Source: Echinococcus granulosus | Lineage: Eukaryota > Platyhelminthes > Cestoda > Cyclophyllidea > Taeniidae | Direction: 5' to 3' | Assembly: GCF_000524195.1 (NCBI RefSeq) | Contig: NW_020170438.1 | Span: forward strand, 1-64,000 | Length of the DNA: 64,000 nucleotides | Part shown: positions 39,401 to 54,400 of the stretch, piece after piece | How the letters are laid out: the number at the start of each line of letters is the position of its first letter | How positions within the stretch are numbered: the first letter of the stretch is position 1 | The notes under the pieces: model-generated | Seen by the model: only the letters and a program-made list of their open reading frames with translations | Told to the model about the DNA's origin: nothing | Database searches by the model: none | Made by a program: the position numbers and the translations under genes

Positions 39401-42400
39401 ATTAAGACAATAAACGTGGACCTATCATAGTCCACGAAGTGTCTGGATTTTGGTGGAATTGAAGAGGTCGTTGGGGTGAAGAACCAACGCATGGTCCTTG
39501 AACCTCTCTAGCGACTACCACCCAATTGGGAACGACGCCCAAAATAAGATTCAGAGATCTGACATACTGACCCGGACAGGTAATTTTAATTCTCAAATGG
39601 TTCGAAAAATACGTTTTCAAAGGAGAATGGACGGCACTTATGCACTATGACACACACTTGTCATCCTTTTAACGTCTCTATGATATAAGCATCTTTACTT
39701 CCGTCTAATAAGAGTGCAACAGATGAATCCTGCAGAGTTCCACAAAATATATCATCAATGCTCCCTCAAGAGTGAATTTGGTGCACGACTCCAGAAGTGT
39801 GATAAACGAAAGCGCCAAATTTGACGCTGGGGATTACAATAGGTAGCTAATTTCTCCCACCTCCGATGCTACGATCTCCATGCCAGCGACTGCTAACCTT
39901 TCCATGTCTTCATCGTCAACACAAGGCCATGCAAAGACGTTTCACACTCACATGTATATCTCAAATGAGTCCTCTCGCACATACAAATGCAGTTCTTGTT
40001 GATAGTTGTTTATATCTCTGGCTGTCTAAATATTTATTCAAACACTTAAAAAGTATGGAAACGCTGCCTGCTTTTGCATGTCTTTTTTCGCTTTAATTCT
40101 TTTTTTCTCCACGTTCACCTACACTATGCGATAAACACACGCAGATGCGGCGCACACACACACAAGCTCTCGTTCGATTGACAGGCCACAAATCGTAGGC
40201 AACCTTGAGCCTCCATGCTGATTGGTGAGGGGGAGTGTGTGCACTGAAAAAGTGCAAAATGGTACGACGTCAATAGCCAAGCGAACGTGTTTTCGTGTGT
40301 GTGTGTGTATGTGTGTGCGTGAAAATTGCTGATAGAACAATGAAGTGAAGAGCAAGAAATTCGTTGACGTGTTAAAACTCGTCAAAGTGCTTTCTGTTTG
40401 ACAAGTAGTGATCAATGGATTAACACGTTCGTTACCAGCGTTCACATTTGTGATAAATGGTGACATTAAATCATGCTGCAGACAGGTCTGCTTTTAGAAT
40501 AACAATGTGCTGAACATTCTTGGTTTAAGGATGGTGACACTTGTTTACTTCTGGAGCATCAGTTGGATAGGCCAAGGGAATTGATGGAAGTTAAGCATAA
40601 AACAGTCAACCTTCCTTTGCCACTTGACAGCGATCATGTTTAGATGTGGCGTTCATGATAGGTCTACCAGATTCAGAAATAATTAGCGTGAGATCTTACT
40701 TTAATTGCACTGGTGTTACCATTCCCTTGTCCGTTTAGAATTCTACAGAAACAAAATACATCACATTTTCTCAAATAGTACAGCAATACACTGACAACTG
40801 CGTTTTACTCACTACGTCCAAACTATTGAAATTCGGCCGAATCGTACGTTGGCCGACAGTCTTGGCACCAAGTTATTTTAATCCTTACCATTACATTCGG
40901 ATGAAAATGAATCTTAAATGATGAGCTGAAAGTAGCAGCTGCCGTGTTTCAATCTACCTTCGAATTCATGGGAGTCAGCAGCAGTGGTAGTGCAAAATGA
41001 CGGCGAGGTTACTATTTCAGTGATGCGTAAAATTGAGCCTTTGCTTTGCTGTCATGGGATAAAGGTGAACTGTTCATTCATACAAATGATTGGAGGTCGG
41101 AATTTTGTAAAGGCGCCAATCCTACCTTCTTATCGCCCTTTCTTTTTTGGAAAACTGCTTTTTAAAACAAAAGCTGCTTCCAAAGTCGCTTGTACAAATG
41201 GGCTTTGTAATCACTGTTCTGTCTCAAGTGGACTCTCTCACGCCCTTTAAATTACCTTGTCAATCCCTAATAGTACAGCACCTGCTATCCTACCCGTAAG
41301 TGATTCGGAATGTAAGTATTCCACATTTAGTAACTCTTATAAACTGGGGCAAATGTCTACCACTTGAGGTATGAGCGATTCCTACCGAAACAAAAATAGG
41401 TACGATGTCGGAGAGGATAGTCCATATGAAACGCACGCGACCACTCAAAAGAACACGAAATATGAGTTTCCATATTCCCTGAAATTTCGTATAATCGACA
41501 CGTGATACGAAACCAAACCATTTTTTGCGGGCTAATCTCCAGCCCCCCTTAAACAGGCAGGCATCCACGCGCTGATCTGCGGGACCTCTTAGCAGTTCCA
41601 CCAAACAGAAAATAGACACCGTCTCTCTTGATTTTAAAGAGTTGGGGATTGGAATCTTGACAGTCATGAGGTCTGTAAGAGCTGAACAGAAAGTCCGCTC
41701 TTTACAAAATTGCTAAAGAGATAGACCCTAACTTCGTGTTCCTATGCTTCTAAAGAATCTTCATAAGGATGTGCTCTCAAATTCACCACATTTGTGTTAA
41801 AAGGGCTCATAAATTTTTCGCTAATTTTAAAACATTTCATCCACGTGGTAACAAACTCCACACCCAGAAATTCGAGCAGGAATCATAAAACTCAAAAAGC
41901 ACTTTTAGGCAACGGTGAAGACAATTAGCAATACCACTCCTCTGTGTGCATGAAAATTAGGTGCAAAATAATAAAAAGTGGAGAAAATTTACACCATCTA
42001 GCAACTGCTACCAGATGCAAATTAAATTTCGGGAATAGTTATTTAATCTACCTGAAGCTGTTGCCAACTCTTGCGAGTTTTCAGGATGGTGAGCCGAGGT
42101 CCGATTGCAGAAAAAAGGGTTCTTTTGAAATGATTTCTACTTGCATTGATATATGGAAAGAAATCAAGCAGAGAGCCACGTTTTTGAAACCCCATTTAAC
42201 AAGTTCCTAGTGTGACATTGCCATTAAAAAGTGGGGACAATAACTTCACTAATGGAGGTGTGTGCGTGTGCGAATGTGTATGATGCCGATGATGGTTTGT
42301 GCGATTAGGGTGGGATGTACTTTTCAAAAAATAAAAGAGGCACAGGCAGATTGGCAAACGAGCGAGAGGCAGAGAGGAGAGAGAAATGGTGAAAAAGTGG

Positions 42401-45400
42401 CCACCTTTTTTGCCTCTTTGTAGTGCATGGGATGGAAAACCTGACGACGACAAAGGGGTGGATTCGAACGATCGACAGATTGATGCAGTTGGAATTGTCA
42501 ACTCGTTCAATTTGAACAACGCGCGTTACCAGTATAAAAAATATGGAATGTAGTGTATTTTCTATCAGCCGTGGCAACTGATAGTACTCCAGCAAATCAA
42601 GAAAATGTTTACTATTCTCTATCCTAAGGATATTTGCAATGTTTTAAATTTTCTGGTTATGATGGCAGGCTTTTCTGTGGAAACCTGGTCAGCGGGCGTG
42701 CTAAGTAAAAACAACTTACCATGAAAGAGAAAGTTGCTTACTGGTAAAGCTACACTAAACTAGAGAGGATTAAAATTGACAAAAAATGACCTTTTGGAGG
42801 CATGCAATGCGAAAAAAGAAGAAATACAAGAGTGCACTCTTCAACATTTACAAATTGGACAGTCAAAACACCGGTCAGTGAAATAAGCAACTTGAAGTCT
42901 TTCGGGAAGGCTTTGTGTGATAAGGACGAATCTAGCGCAAATGCCCACCCTGACTGCGACTCCACATTGATGGCGTAGAGTCGCACCAATGCGATCATCG
43001 TGACATTAACCTTTGAACCTTGGTGTAGCTTAGAACAAGGTCGCTTTGAAAAGTGTGCGCATTACAATGCCTCCATCAGCAACTGTTACATTATAATTGC
43101 CTCTTAGATTTCTTAAACATAAAATTGTTAAAATTAAGCTTTGAGGACTGCATAAAACCGAAATTGGCGCTCTACGAAGACGATTGTGATGGCCACACTG
43201 CCTTGACAGAAGAAAACAGTCTAGACATGTGTGACAGCCTCTCTGTGCTTGCACGTCCAGTCTAAGGAATGACTGATTTATTCGTAGAGAAAGTCTGCGA
43301 CGAAGAAGTAGGACGGAGTGATAGAGATAAGAAGGGGGGAGAAGATAAAGACCAAGAGATGGAGATTGGATTGTCAGGATTTAAACAAGAGAACCAGGAA
43401 CATGTCGACCAAGGAAATATGACCTTGACACGATAATGGCTTTGAGTTTCCGGTTTGTCGTTTAATCGAGTGGCGCTAGGCATCATCTAAAATATGCTAG
43501 CGATGTGTTCCTTTGGTGTCACACATTAGAATAAGATTCTGTCAAAGAACAAAATTGGGAAATAATGCATTCAAAATTGCTTACTCGTCTGATTATCACA
43601 TTGCCACGGGCAGCGGTTTCAGTTGGGTCAGTATTAGTAACTTGGCCTCTAAGGCTCCCGGATTTCTTGACTATGTTTTTGACATTGTGCAGATCGAGTT
43701 TGCTCATTTTAAACAACAAAATAAGAAAAAATTGGAAGGTGGGAAGGCTATCGCACAGCAGTATCTCATGTAGCACTAAGACCAGATTTATAATGACATC
43801 AAAAGCTATTTTTAATGTAGATTTGGCATTTTTTGATCACCCTAGTCAGTCCCTGTTCTCTCCTCTTATGCATTAGATCTAAAGCTAAAGAACGCCTAAC
43901 TAAAATACCTTTTCGATACCTATGTGTCTTTAACGTTTTTGAACAAAAATCCAAGAATTTAAAATCCAAGGTCAACGAGTTCTCTCCCCGTAATATCCAT
44001 CGCCGGTGTAACAGGCTAACTTGAGGGCTTAGATGAATAGGTAGGAAATAGGAAGTCATTAAAAAGAGGCAGTTTTCCACCATCCACGGACACTTGAAAG
44101 AAAAGTCCCAAATCTGGCTAGTCCGCATCCCTTTCTGTCATACTGTTAGGTGGACTTTTACGGTATTCTTGAGTAATTTCCCACTTTCTCTAGGATCCAA
44201 TGTGAAGTAAAGGCAGGCGTATCAAATGATATTTCAAAGCTGGAAAACATTTGGCCAGGTGTCCTCAACTGGGAGTGCAAAAGCTTGAATTCGGATAAAT
44301 TTAGGGTCTCCAGCACGTAAATTTATTCCCGACACACTTTGACTGGCGCACTAAGTTCCCATATAAACTTTCCCTCCATCCGTGCATGTAAACTCAAATT
44401 CCGAAAATCAGCCTTTTAAAACATCTGTTTCTTGGAAGTTTTATATTTTCTAATTTAAACTGTCCAGACCCTAATTGCAAACAAGAGGTTTTCATACGGT
44501 ATTAATTTGAGGGTAAGTTCCACAAAAGTATCAAATGCCAAAGAATACATTCCTTTCAAACCAACAATGCCCCGAAGGGCAACTAAAGCCCTTTTGGTGA
44601 AAAAAATTCTCCTTTTTTGTGTTCCACAAATTACACTATTGCGATTTTTTCATTGCAAAAGAAAAGGTAGCTGATAAAGTGTAAAAGAAGTTCATTTTTT
44701 GCCATTACCATTTTCTGAGAAAATATGACGTAATGGACAAAAGCATTTTTTTCCATCCTACTTCAAAACAACCAGTCCAGTTTGCTAATGTCGAAATGCG
44801 CACTGCACGGGAAACAAAAGCAGGCATGGAAATAACGAAGTAGGATGGGAGCGGTGTACGGAAAGCTAGGGAGAAAGGATTGGCAAAGGTGTAGTTCATC
44901 CACCCAATAAGACGTGGAAATGAGGGAATTCCGAGAGCCATATTTCTGCAGCAGTAAGAGCAGCGGGAGCGGCAGTAGCGGCATCGGAAATCTTTACTCT
45001 CCCTCTCTCTATCTTCCTTCTTAGCCCCCTCATACACGCACCGACGCTACACCTGTTGTTGTTTTTGCTGTATTGTGCTGTCGGGACGGCAGCAGCAGTA
45101 GCAGCACAAATAGCCTAAGTAGCAAAGGCGGCGATGTCAAGAGAGGCACAAAAAGACCAAGAGGAGTAGACCAAAGGAACGAAATAATCTCCTCCTCCAA
45201 ACACCCTGCCTTTTCCACCCCTCCAGCCACCCATTCCGACCGCTTGCTTACTCCTTCATCATCATGATGACAAAAATAGCTGCTACTATTACGTCTACCG
45301 CTGCGTTTGTGTCACAAAAGGAGGCCCCAGTTGGAAAATGAGGAGAAAATTGCAACTTTCGCAGGGAAAAAAATATGCACGAAACTAGACCTGCAGTTAC

Positions 45401-48400
45401 GTCATAAGCACCCAAGGTCATTATGACTGTGTGCATGAGAGCGCCCAATCAGCAGCCTGATCAATAATCACATGCAATAGGGTGTGTGTGCACGCACCGT
45501 GAGTATGTGGGCCGCAGCGTGCACTTTTGGGTAACAATTAGCCTAATTTTTCGCTATCAACAGATGGTGATGTTGCTGTTTACCTTCCTTTCTTTTACTT
45601 TTTTTTGCACTCTCATCCTGCTGGGGGGTGGGGAGGGGGGCACGAAAATGGCGATCAAAACTCGGTGGGGTGTTAGCTAGACTAGATTTATAAACGACTG
45701 CACGGAAGAATGATTAATTGATTCCCATGGCCGTGGCCATTAATCACGTCGTGTCTTGTAGCGGTCACTTTGGTAACAGGACGTGCACAGCCACGTGCAC
45801 ACACATGCACACAAATGTACGGCGAGGTGGGGGTAAATTCAAAATTTCGGCATCTTTCCGACTCTCGGCTCTTTGGTGCAAGTCTTGCAAAAGTAACTTA
45901 TAACTGCTGATCCCGTGTAGCTTATTTAATTAGTAAGAAAAAAAACGAGGCACAAAAACCAGTAGCGAATCAGCTGCAGCGATGATGGCTGTGCTAGGGA
46001 CTATATATAGCAATGGTTTTGCCTCCTTGAATTAGACAGAGCTGCCGCACAGCTATTGAGATTGCTTCACAACCTCAACAGAGACTTCTGTGTTTATCAT
46101 CTCAACATCTCGATAGGTGAGTGATTTAACTGTGATTATTTACTTTCCTCTCAAAATACGTACTTGTTACCCCTAATACTTCAACCATGCAAGGCCAAGG
46201 AGTCCGGATCAAATCGAATTAAAACTACCCTACACTAAACAGTAAAATAGGGCGCTTTTTGACAAGTCGGAAAAACGGTGAATTTTGAGGTCACGTCCCT
46301 AAAATTACTGATATTCTTTTGTAAATAAGATTAACACAGCTTTACTACTGAATTGGACTAGTAGGGCTTGTCTGGGGATAATGTTGGGGCTACCGTCTCA
46401 AATGTAGATGAGAAGTCAGTTGTAGGCCGATATTTCCCGCTGAATATCCAAAAGTGACTATTATGAATTGTTTTTTACTTAAAGTACGCAAAACACGACC
46501 ACTTTATCAACTGTTTGGTAATAGCAAGCAGTAGTCTATACTAATAGAAAAATGCTAATTTTTCATTCTAGGCATGCCAGGCGATTTCGCAGCATTAAAA
46601 AGGCAAAATGTAGTGTCTTTAAGAAATTTAACTTAATTGGGGGAAGAAAATGGTATATTCTTATAATTACATAAAAATGAGCTAAGTAGGGATGAGAATA
46701 GACTCGTTTTAGATGATGGGGAGATTTTCCTTTAAAAAACAATTAAAACATGTTCTTATTAGCGTTAGACTCTCTCACCCACACTTTCATGCATGCATGC
46801 GACATGAATCCCACTTTAAGATACATCAAAACGCCATCAGAGCGTATACTTTTGTCAACATTATCCAGCTGGTCTTCAATTAGCCACGTAAATCCTGAAA
46901 TGTACTGCTTCTTGATTCAAGTAATATACCCTCGGGGCAACCCAAATCTCAGCTTGGTTTAAGAAACCAACCAAATTTCACAGTGGAAGTTCTTTAATAA
47001 ATGCAAACTTATGGCAATGCTAGGGTTCCCTGTCCCTCTAGATCACGATTATATAGATACCAGCTTGTGAATCCGACTTACTTCCCCATTTGGCCATGGC
47101 ACTATCTAGTCCTGCTTACAACTGGCAAATTTTCTGCATTTTGACAGGAAACTTTCTAATTATTTTTAACGACAGCAGACTTTCGGCGTTAAGAGAAACA
47201 GAGTGACTCCCAAAAGAGAGAGTGTAAAAAAACACCAAGAGACCCCACAAACTGGGTGCTCAAACTAAGCTCAATTTCTTTGCTGAGACTGTAGTAATAT
47301 TGGATACATTCAGTGCATGCTTGCCTTTACAATCCTTGAAATAATAATTTGATAATCGTAATCACATTGGTGATAAAACACCCCCTTTAGTGATAGAAAA
47401 AGGATGAATATCATGTACTTCGTTAAAAAATTACCTATATTTGAAACAACTGAAGTTGTAGTTATCGTAAAACCCCTTGTGTATAATTGCATTTTACGTA
47501 AAGATCAGACAAGTGAATCAGATCAATGAAAAATTTATTGCTACTATGGCCAAAAAGAGATGAATTTCATTGCATCTGGACACAGAATGACCTACAGACG
47601 TTTGACAGTTAATAAATGTTCTTAGTCTGCATTGTATTTCAAAATAGAAGTAACGGATATTCAAGAAAATGTTGCTTTCTATCGATGAAGAGAATGAATA
47701 AACTGATTTGACTTTCCGTTGTAATAGGAGGCTAAACTCAGGAAATCGTGGCTAACCTTCCGCAGGCACTGTCAAGAGAACTAATTGCTCACATTCTTAT
47801 AAGAATTACTCCAGAATGCTCTTGAATTTGTGGCAACTCACTACTGACTAACTAATGAAAAGTAGAATGTGTAAGAGATATCCATTAAGTGCTTTATCAC
47901 TTCCCATTTAATTGTAGTTTCCGAAGCTTTAAACTGCCTTTTGTGCGCATACCCACCTATCATGGACTTTTCGATTGAACTGTCAAACAGACAAGTTCTG
48001 TGCATTTTGGCAGAATGAAAGATATTTGCTGATCTGTTGCAGTTGCGTTTTCGAGAAGAAAACCTGCTTTAGATGCGAGGCGCAGAAGCTGCGGGCAACT
48101 GAAGACGGGCCCGAAGGTCCGAGGCTCAAACATGTTTCTATGTCATCAGCGAGTTCCTAGGTAAATCTAGGATTAATTATTTTTTAAGTATTTACTAAGT
48201 ATATTAATAAAAACCAAGGGACGAGGGAAAAATGTGGCGAAGTTACCTATTGACACCGTCAAAAGGACAAATGTTTTAGCCTTTTTTAAGAAAAAGTGAT
48301 TAACTTAGCATACCTGCGTGGATCTGCAACATCTTTCAGAAGCATACTACCAAGTTTAAAATACTAAAGGCAAAGAATCGGCGAAGTAAAAACCAAGCGT

Positions 48401-51400
48401 TAGGGAATATGAGGGGACGATTGTCCAGTTTCCCCCACATTTAATTACCCAGAATGTAAAAACAGGGTACAGTGATCAAATCAACCATAAAGCTAATACT
48501 TACACAATCAAAAGGAAGAAAATTCTTCCCATTTGGAGGAGGAATGACCTACGGTAGTCCTGAAACCATAAGCGGAATCTTAGTGACTGGCGTATGGAAA
48601 TTTGAAGGACCTACCAATCAGAAGACGGTAATCAAATGGGCCAAATATTTTCACTCATTTAAGAAAAAACTGTCTTAGTTTTGCCCAACCCAAAAAAGTC
48701 AAAAAAAAATGAGAAATGCCATCCAGAAGAACCTAATCGTCAATTCAAAAGGGGACTAAATAACAAATGACACGGAAGACACAATTTCCGAGTTCGCTCC
48801 TATACTGAAGTTGGATTTTGGGAAATAGTACAATCCCCTATGCACCGGCTTTACACTTTTAACTGCTGTGGACGTAAGAATGCGATATTAATGCCAACAC
48901 CGGCCGTGCAAATATACTAACATTAAGAGAAAAAAATCCCTTCCACTCGGATAATGAACGACAGTTACCCTAAAGTTACACCAGAGTTAGATTAGAAAAA
49001 TGAGTAATCAAGGTTTCTTTATCTCTGACGTCGATTTCCGTCAGTTTTTCATTTATTCTGTCAAAAGGAAAAGTAGTACATTTGGACAGTGAATGGCACG
49101 CGTTAGATCCCCATAAACTAAAAAGGGTGGCTTGAATAAAATCAGGTCCAAAAAAATTAATGTAGGGTATCATATAAGAGCCCATCCCATCATAGCCATC
49201 AAATATTGCATACTTCTTGGATTTAACGTTATAGGAATGTACACCGAATCTACATAAAGGTATTAATTTACACCGCTAAGGGAATGAATTCTACACGCTC
49301 AGATAAAGACACATTCCAGTGATGGTAGAATCTACTTCAATCCTGCATTATTTAAAAAGCGTTGCTTCCAAAAGAAAGGCACAGAAAGTAATCGCGACCA
49401 GAGAATAGAATTTAAACGCTGCGGAGGTCCAAACACAGAAATGTGTCGAGATTAGCACAATCGCGTGTAAATAATAAACGTGTCTGGGCAGGGCCCAGCA
49501 AAAGAAGGGTGGAGTATGACGGAGGGCAGAAGCAGAAGAAGTAAATGAAAAAGAAGGAGAGGGAGACTAGGTGAAAGAAGCAAGAGTGAAGTTAAAGACG
49601 CCGGCTGCAAAAGCAACGCCAAGGGAATCACTTTATCACTGTCAGAGTAGGCGCTGTCAAATACAGAAATGGTGCCACCACCACTGCTGCTGCTGCTGCG
49701 TTACGTGAAGGAATTCCACACTGGCGGGAGCTTCAAAACATTCCTTCTTCCCCTTTCCTCCTTTCCACTCTCCACTGGACTTTCAGAGGCGAGAAAATAA
49801 TATTCTGCATCATCACTCCCACACGTGCGGGCTATTTAAATGGATGAAGGAAGCGTGTCAGCAGCGGTAAGTGAGTAGCGCATACACATGCCGGTTGTAT
49901 GACCTTGGCCGGCTCCGTGTCCGAAATTACGGACAGTGAGGGAGACGAGAAGGGAACCTTTTCTCTCCCTCATCACCATGTTTTTTTTTCATCTCAACTC
50001 CCCAAGTTGTGCGTCACTAACCTGCCAATCGATTTAGAAAGGTAGGGGGTGGGTTGTCACAATGGATGATTAATGACATATCCCACCCAGCGACACCTTT
50101 CCGTTGTACATTGATATCAGATGCGCTATCAACGTACAATCACAATATTGTGCAACGTAAAGGCAACTTAACTTTACCAATCTCAAATCCATCCAAAACT
50201 ACACGTTCCACCTTTAGTCCTCCTCCAAAATCATACTAAATCCTGAAACTGTAGCAATTCTTTTAAAAGGGAGACATTTAAATTAACATTTTTACCGAAA
50301 ATATGATTAGGCAATGATTCAATTTCCTATGTACTGAACTCCGTGACTAGAAAGTATTCGCCCGTACCTAACTTTCGTAAGCCAACAGATTGAGAAGATG
50401 CTGCAAGAAGACTTGAACATGGAACTCACCAGACGATAAATCATTCTGAGGACAAGAGGCAGAATGCAGAATTGCAACGAGTATTTCATACGAGAAATGC
50501 AAATTATGTCGGATTGAAATCACAACAAACCAGACGAGACAGAGAGAGAGAGACGAATACAGAGGCAGAGGTAATAAAAGTGTAAATATTTGGGCGTATA
50601 AAAGGCACAAAAATAGTAGAATTAGCACTAACAAATGTTTCTTCCTCAACAAAGCCGCTTAAAACTTGTCTTTCATGTGACGCTAATTTAGGGCATGAGT
50701 AGGTAGACTCCTGCTTAGACCAATAAATCCTGATTTGGCTTGACAAACAAAAAGAACGGCAGTTGGGGAAGGAAGGATTCAATGGAAGCCTGCTTCCTGG
50801 TCCCTTATCGAGACGCGAATGACCGACTTTAGTTTGAGGCGTTTTTTCATCTGTCCAAACGCCCATATTTGTCAAACACGCAAAAACAATTTTGGCACGC
50901 GATATTTTACCTCCTGATCGATTAGTATGAATGACTTCGAAGTTTGTGGCGGCTTTGATTGGGTAGACAACTTGAATTGACCTCAGTAATGTGTAGAGTG
51001 ATACGGATCTGAACTCCCAGGAATGGATCCCGTGGTGAACAGTGACGCTCCTTCGCCTTAGTTGGTGAGAAGAAGTGATGAAGGTGAGTCCACTAATGCA
51101 AAGACAAAGGTTCTGCTGGAGTAGTTGAGGACCACCTTTATTATACCAACGCCGTATTCTAACATCAGCTTCAATGATGTGGGTGATATCTACCAAGCTA
51201 ACCTTTTTAAAATGGTTTAAGAGTCGAAAATAATCTGTAAATAGAAACATTTGGAAAGGGAAAATCATTCTCCCTTTTTAAATGCCACTTCTACTGTTTA
51301 ACCAGTGGCACTTAGGACTGCGATCTTTAGCCTATTTCAAAAGGTGTTTCGCAAATAAGAAGTCAGCATGGAATAAATAGAACCTCTAGATGTGGAATAA

Positions 51401-54400
51401 GCTCTTTGGCAGACTACAGAAGTGAACAATTATGCAACTTATTCTTTCGAGATCAAAATCAGTTTAATACCAACACAATTGTAAAAGGGGACACATGAAG
51501 GCGTCTCTGTTGCCAAATTTAAACCTATCCATAGGTAGAGGATATTTGCTGGATGAATAAAAATTATGAAGCCGATATCAAGAATAAGAATGATTTTTCT
51601 CCATCAATTTATAAGTTGACAATAACGGAACCACAAAAAAGAAATTTGTGTCTACGCACCATAAAGTTCAAATGGAATACACGTGGAATCACTCCTGGCG
51701 TTACCTTGTTATAGTCTGGGTATAAATAACTTCAAGAAGTCAAAACGCACCATTTCTCGGATAAATGGCTTTTGTTTAGGAAATCAAATTAAAATAATGC
51801 TAAAGGTATAGTGATGAGTTGACTATGAAAGCCCCCGTTTTAAACTCTTATGGGGTAGGACCCTCGAAAAATGTACTAACTTGGGACCTTGAGACTTGTC
51901 TCTTAAGGTCAATGAACTCAACACTTGTGGCTAGTAAAGCCATGATAAGCAGTGGACAGGCCCGATACCTCTTTCAAAAAGTTGCCTTGCATCTGTTCCG
52001 TCTTGGAATATAAACTAACAAGAGAATAGCAATGCTGAAACGTGGATGAAGCAATTCATTGCCATTTAGTCCCAACTTTAAACTAAGCCATGATAAACAT
52101 GTAGTAAGTGGATACAGCCACCCCTCCATTGGATATTGTAGCAGGTTTCAGAAATAAAACAATCTCATAACTTTGAACATCGTGAAATGAAAGACGTCAT
52201 GAGTTCCTAAGGTACCAAACCAACTCCCAAATTTGGCCTTCATAGAAAGAAAGTGGGCTTCGGCGTTGCTCGTTCGCTAGAACTTCATCCACATGTATGT
52301 CAGAGAGATAGTCACCAAAGGCATGCGGGAAACATTACAGTGAATACTGAAATCACTTTCAAATTCTTTTGAAAAGTATAATGAGTTTAAAGCCTATCTA
52401 TTAGTGGGTTAGAGCACTAAATGACCGGTAGCAATGGCAAAACTCTGGTCAATTCCAGTCAGAGGAATAATAACTAGGATGCATCCAGAGAGAATTCACA
52501 TAGGGATTTTAGAGGCGATCTCTGTGTTTATCGGTAGTAACAAATACTTCTCGAACCGGGCATCCATCCTTCCTTGACCAGCATTGCTGACTTTATAATC
52601 AACAGCTAGTGAGGGGCAAAAAAATTTTTAAAAGTTCGTTTTAGCCAGAGGAGACAATGGAGAATAGGCACAGAGAGGCAATGTGATAGTGAGGTCTGAA
52701 TGGCCATTTGATTATTTTATGATAAGCATGCTCTCAAAATTTGAACCGAAGACAAATACAAAATCATCTTGATTGGGTACATTTTTGGAGGACTAGATAC
52801 ACTATAAAAAAATGGAAGGATATTCAGTCAAGGAGCTACAGCAGTAAACATCAAGTCGGAATGTTTTTGATGAATTTGAACACTAATTTTTCAGCAAAAG
52901 AAAAATAGCAACATTCACCTCGACTAGTGTTGATTTTGAGATACTTTGAAAGCCAAAAAATGTTTGTCAGTGCGCTACAGCATTAGGGGTTCGGCAAAGT
53001 AGACTTTAACCATTTTCACTTAAAAGTTAGACCAACCCTACCAGAGAAACATGTGGTGGGTGAACTTAGCAATCACAACACTAAAGCTTACACAGCACTG
53101 AATATTCCATGGATGACTTTTACCCTTATTCAATCTAAAATTTTGACAGAACAAAGCCAGGCAAGAATGTAAGGAGTAAATTCAGGAACTGATTCGACAC
53201 ATATAACAAATGTAAATTTTGCTGATCAAAGGCTCACATCATTGAATGCCTTGGGGAAATTTTGACAAAGTAACTTCAAAAATTTTACGGATTCGAACGG
53301 TACGAATGTGTTACAAATAAACTTCGAAATCATTTTATTGCACATGATTTTCTAGGTCTAAGTTTCTGTTGAGAGGAAGAAGCCCCACAGATTTCGATCT
53401 TACCTATCAATATTAGCTGAGGGGAAATTTCACCGAATACTTGAACCACTCCTAAAGCCCCAAAATATTAAGCAAATCTCCCTCAAAGCAGACGTAGCAA
53501 ATACAGTTAAGAAGAACTAACTTAGATGGTTTAGTTTTTGTCCAGCGAATAGAAATAGTCACTATCGATGGAATAGCTACTTACAACATTCTGCTAAAGG
53601 GATTCGGGCGACTCTACCCACTGACTACAGCAATCGTAAACAATGGAAGCACTGCCAATTCAACGTTATGCACACCCTGAAGCAATTTAAAACGTGTTAG
53701 CCGGAAAAATGGAACTGGTTACCGTCAAAAGATAGACATAATCATTCTGACAGATTAGAAAATGAATAAGTTTTAAACAAAATGGCTAATTCTACTGGGT
53801 TTCCATACCACTTTATAACAGTATGGAACAATTGTTTGATCAGCCAGTCTTATATACTACTTAAAGCTCTAATCAGCATCAAATACCGTATTAGATTCAG
53901 GTTTTTTAAAAGAGCTTACCAACTTCACTAAGTACAAGGTATTCAGCCATTGAAATTCACGAGCATTAATTTAATCTATTCAAAAATATCTCGATTGGGT
54001 ACTTTAAATACTGCCATCCCCAAAGTTGGGCACAAACCCGACAAAAAGAAGAATTCGAGGAAGTAAGTTAAGCAACAACTAGAGAAGTCAATAAAAGCAA
54101 GCGAATACCTAGTAGAAAAAAGAAAATGTTAAAGCATACACAAGTCCGTGGAATGGTATGCGGGATCAGCAACCTGTAAAAACACCGCTTATCTAAGCGT
54201 GTGTATATTTCCTTAAAAATAGACATCTATTGGTCGCCTTTGCATCACACCAAACAAATGTACATCCCAAGTGACCAAACAATCCAAACCAGTATTAGAT
54301 AATCAGGCAACTGACAAACTAATAAGGTGAGGGAGGAGGGAAGGAAGGGTTTTAGAGAACACTTTACGCCAATCTGCTGCCACGCCTTTGAGTCACAATG

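Noticed and set aside
41290..41667. 125-codon ATG-initiated minus-strand ORF in intron 1
   Set aside because: No domain recognised, no clear splice borders, and the length is within chance expectation.
42451..42475. TTCGAATC-like motif suggesting a tRNA T-arm on the minus strand
   Set aside because: The flanking bases do not form a T-stem, and no anticodon or acceptor stem can be drawn around it.
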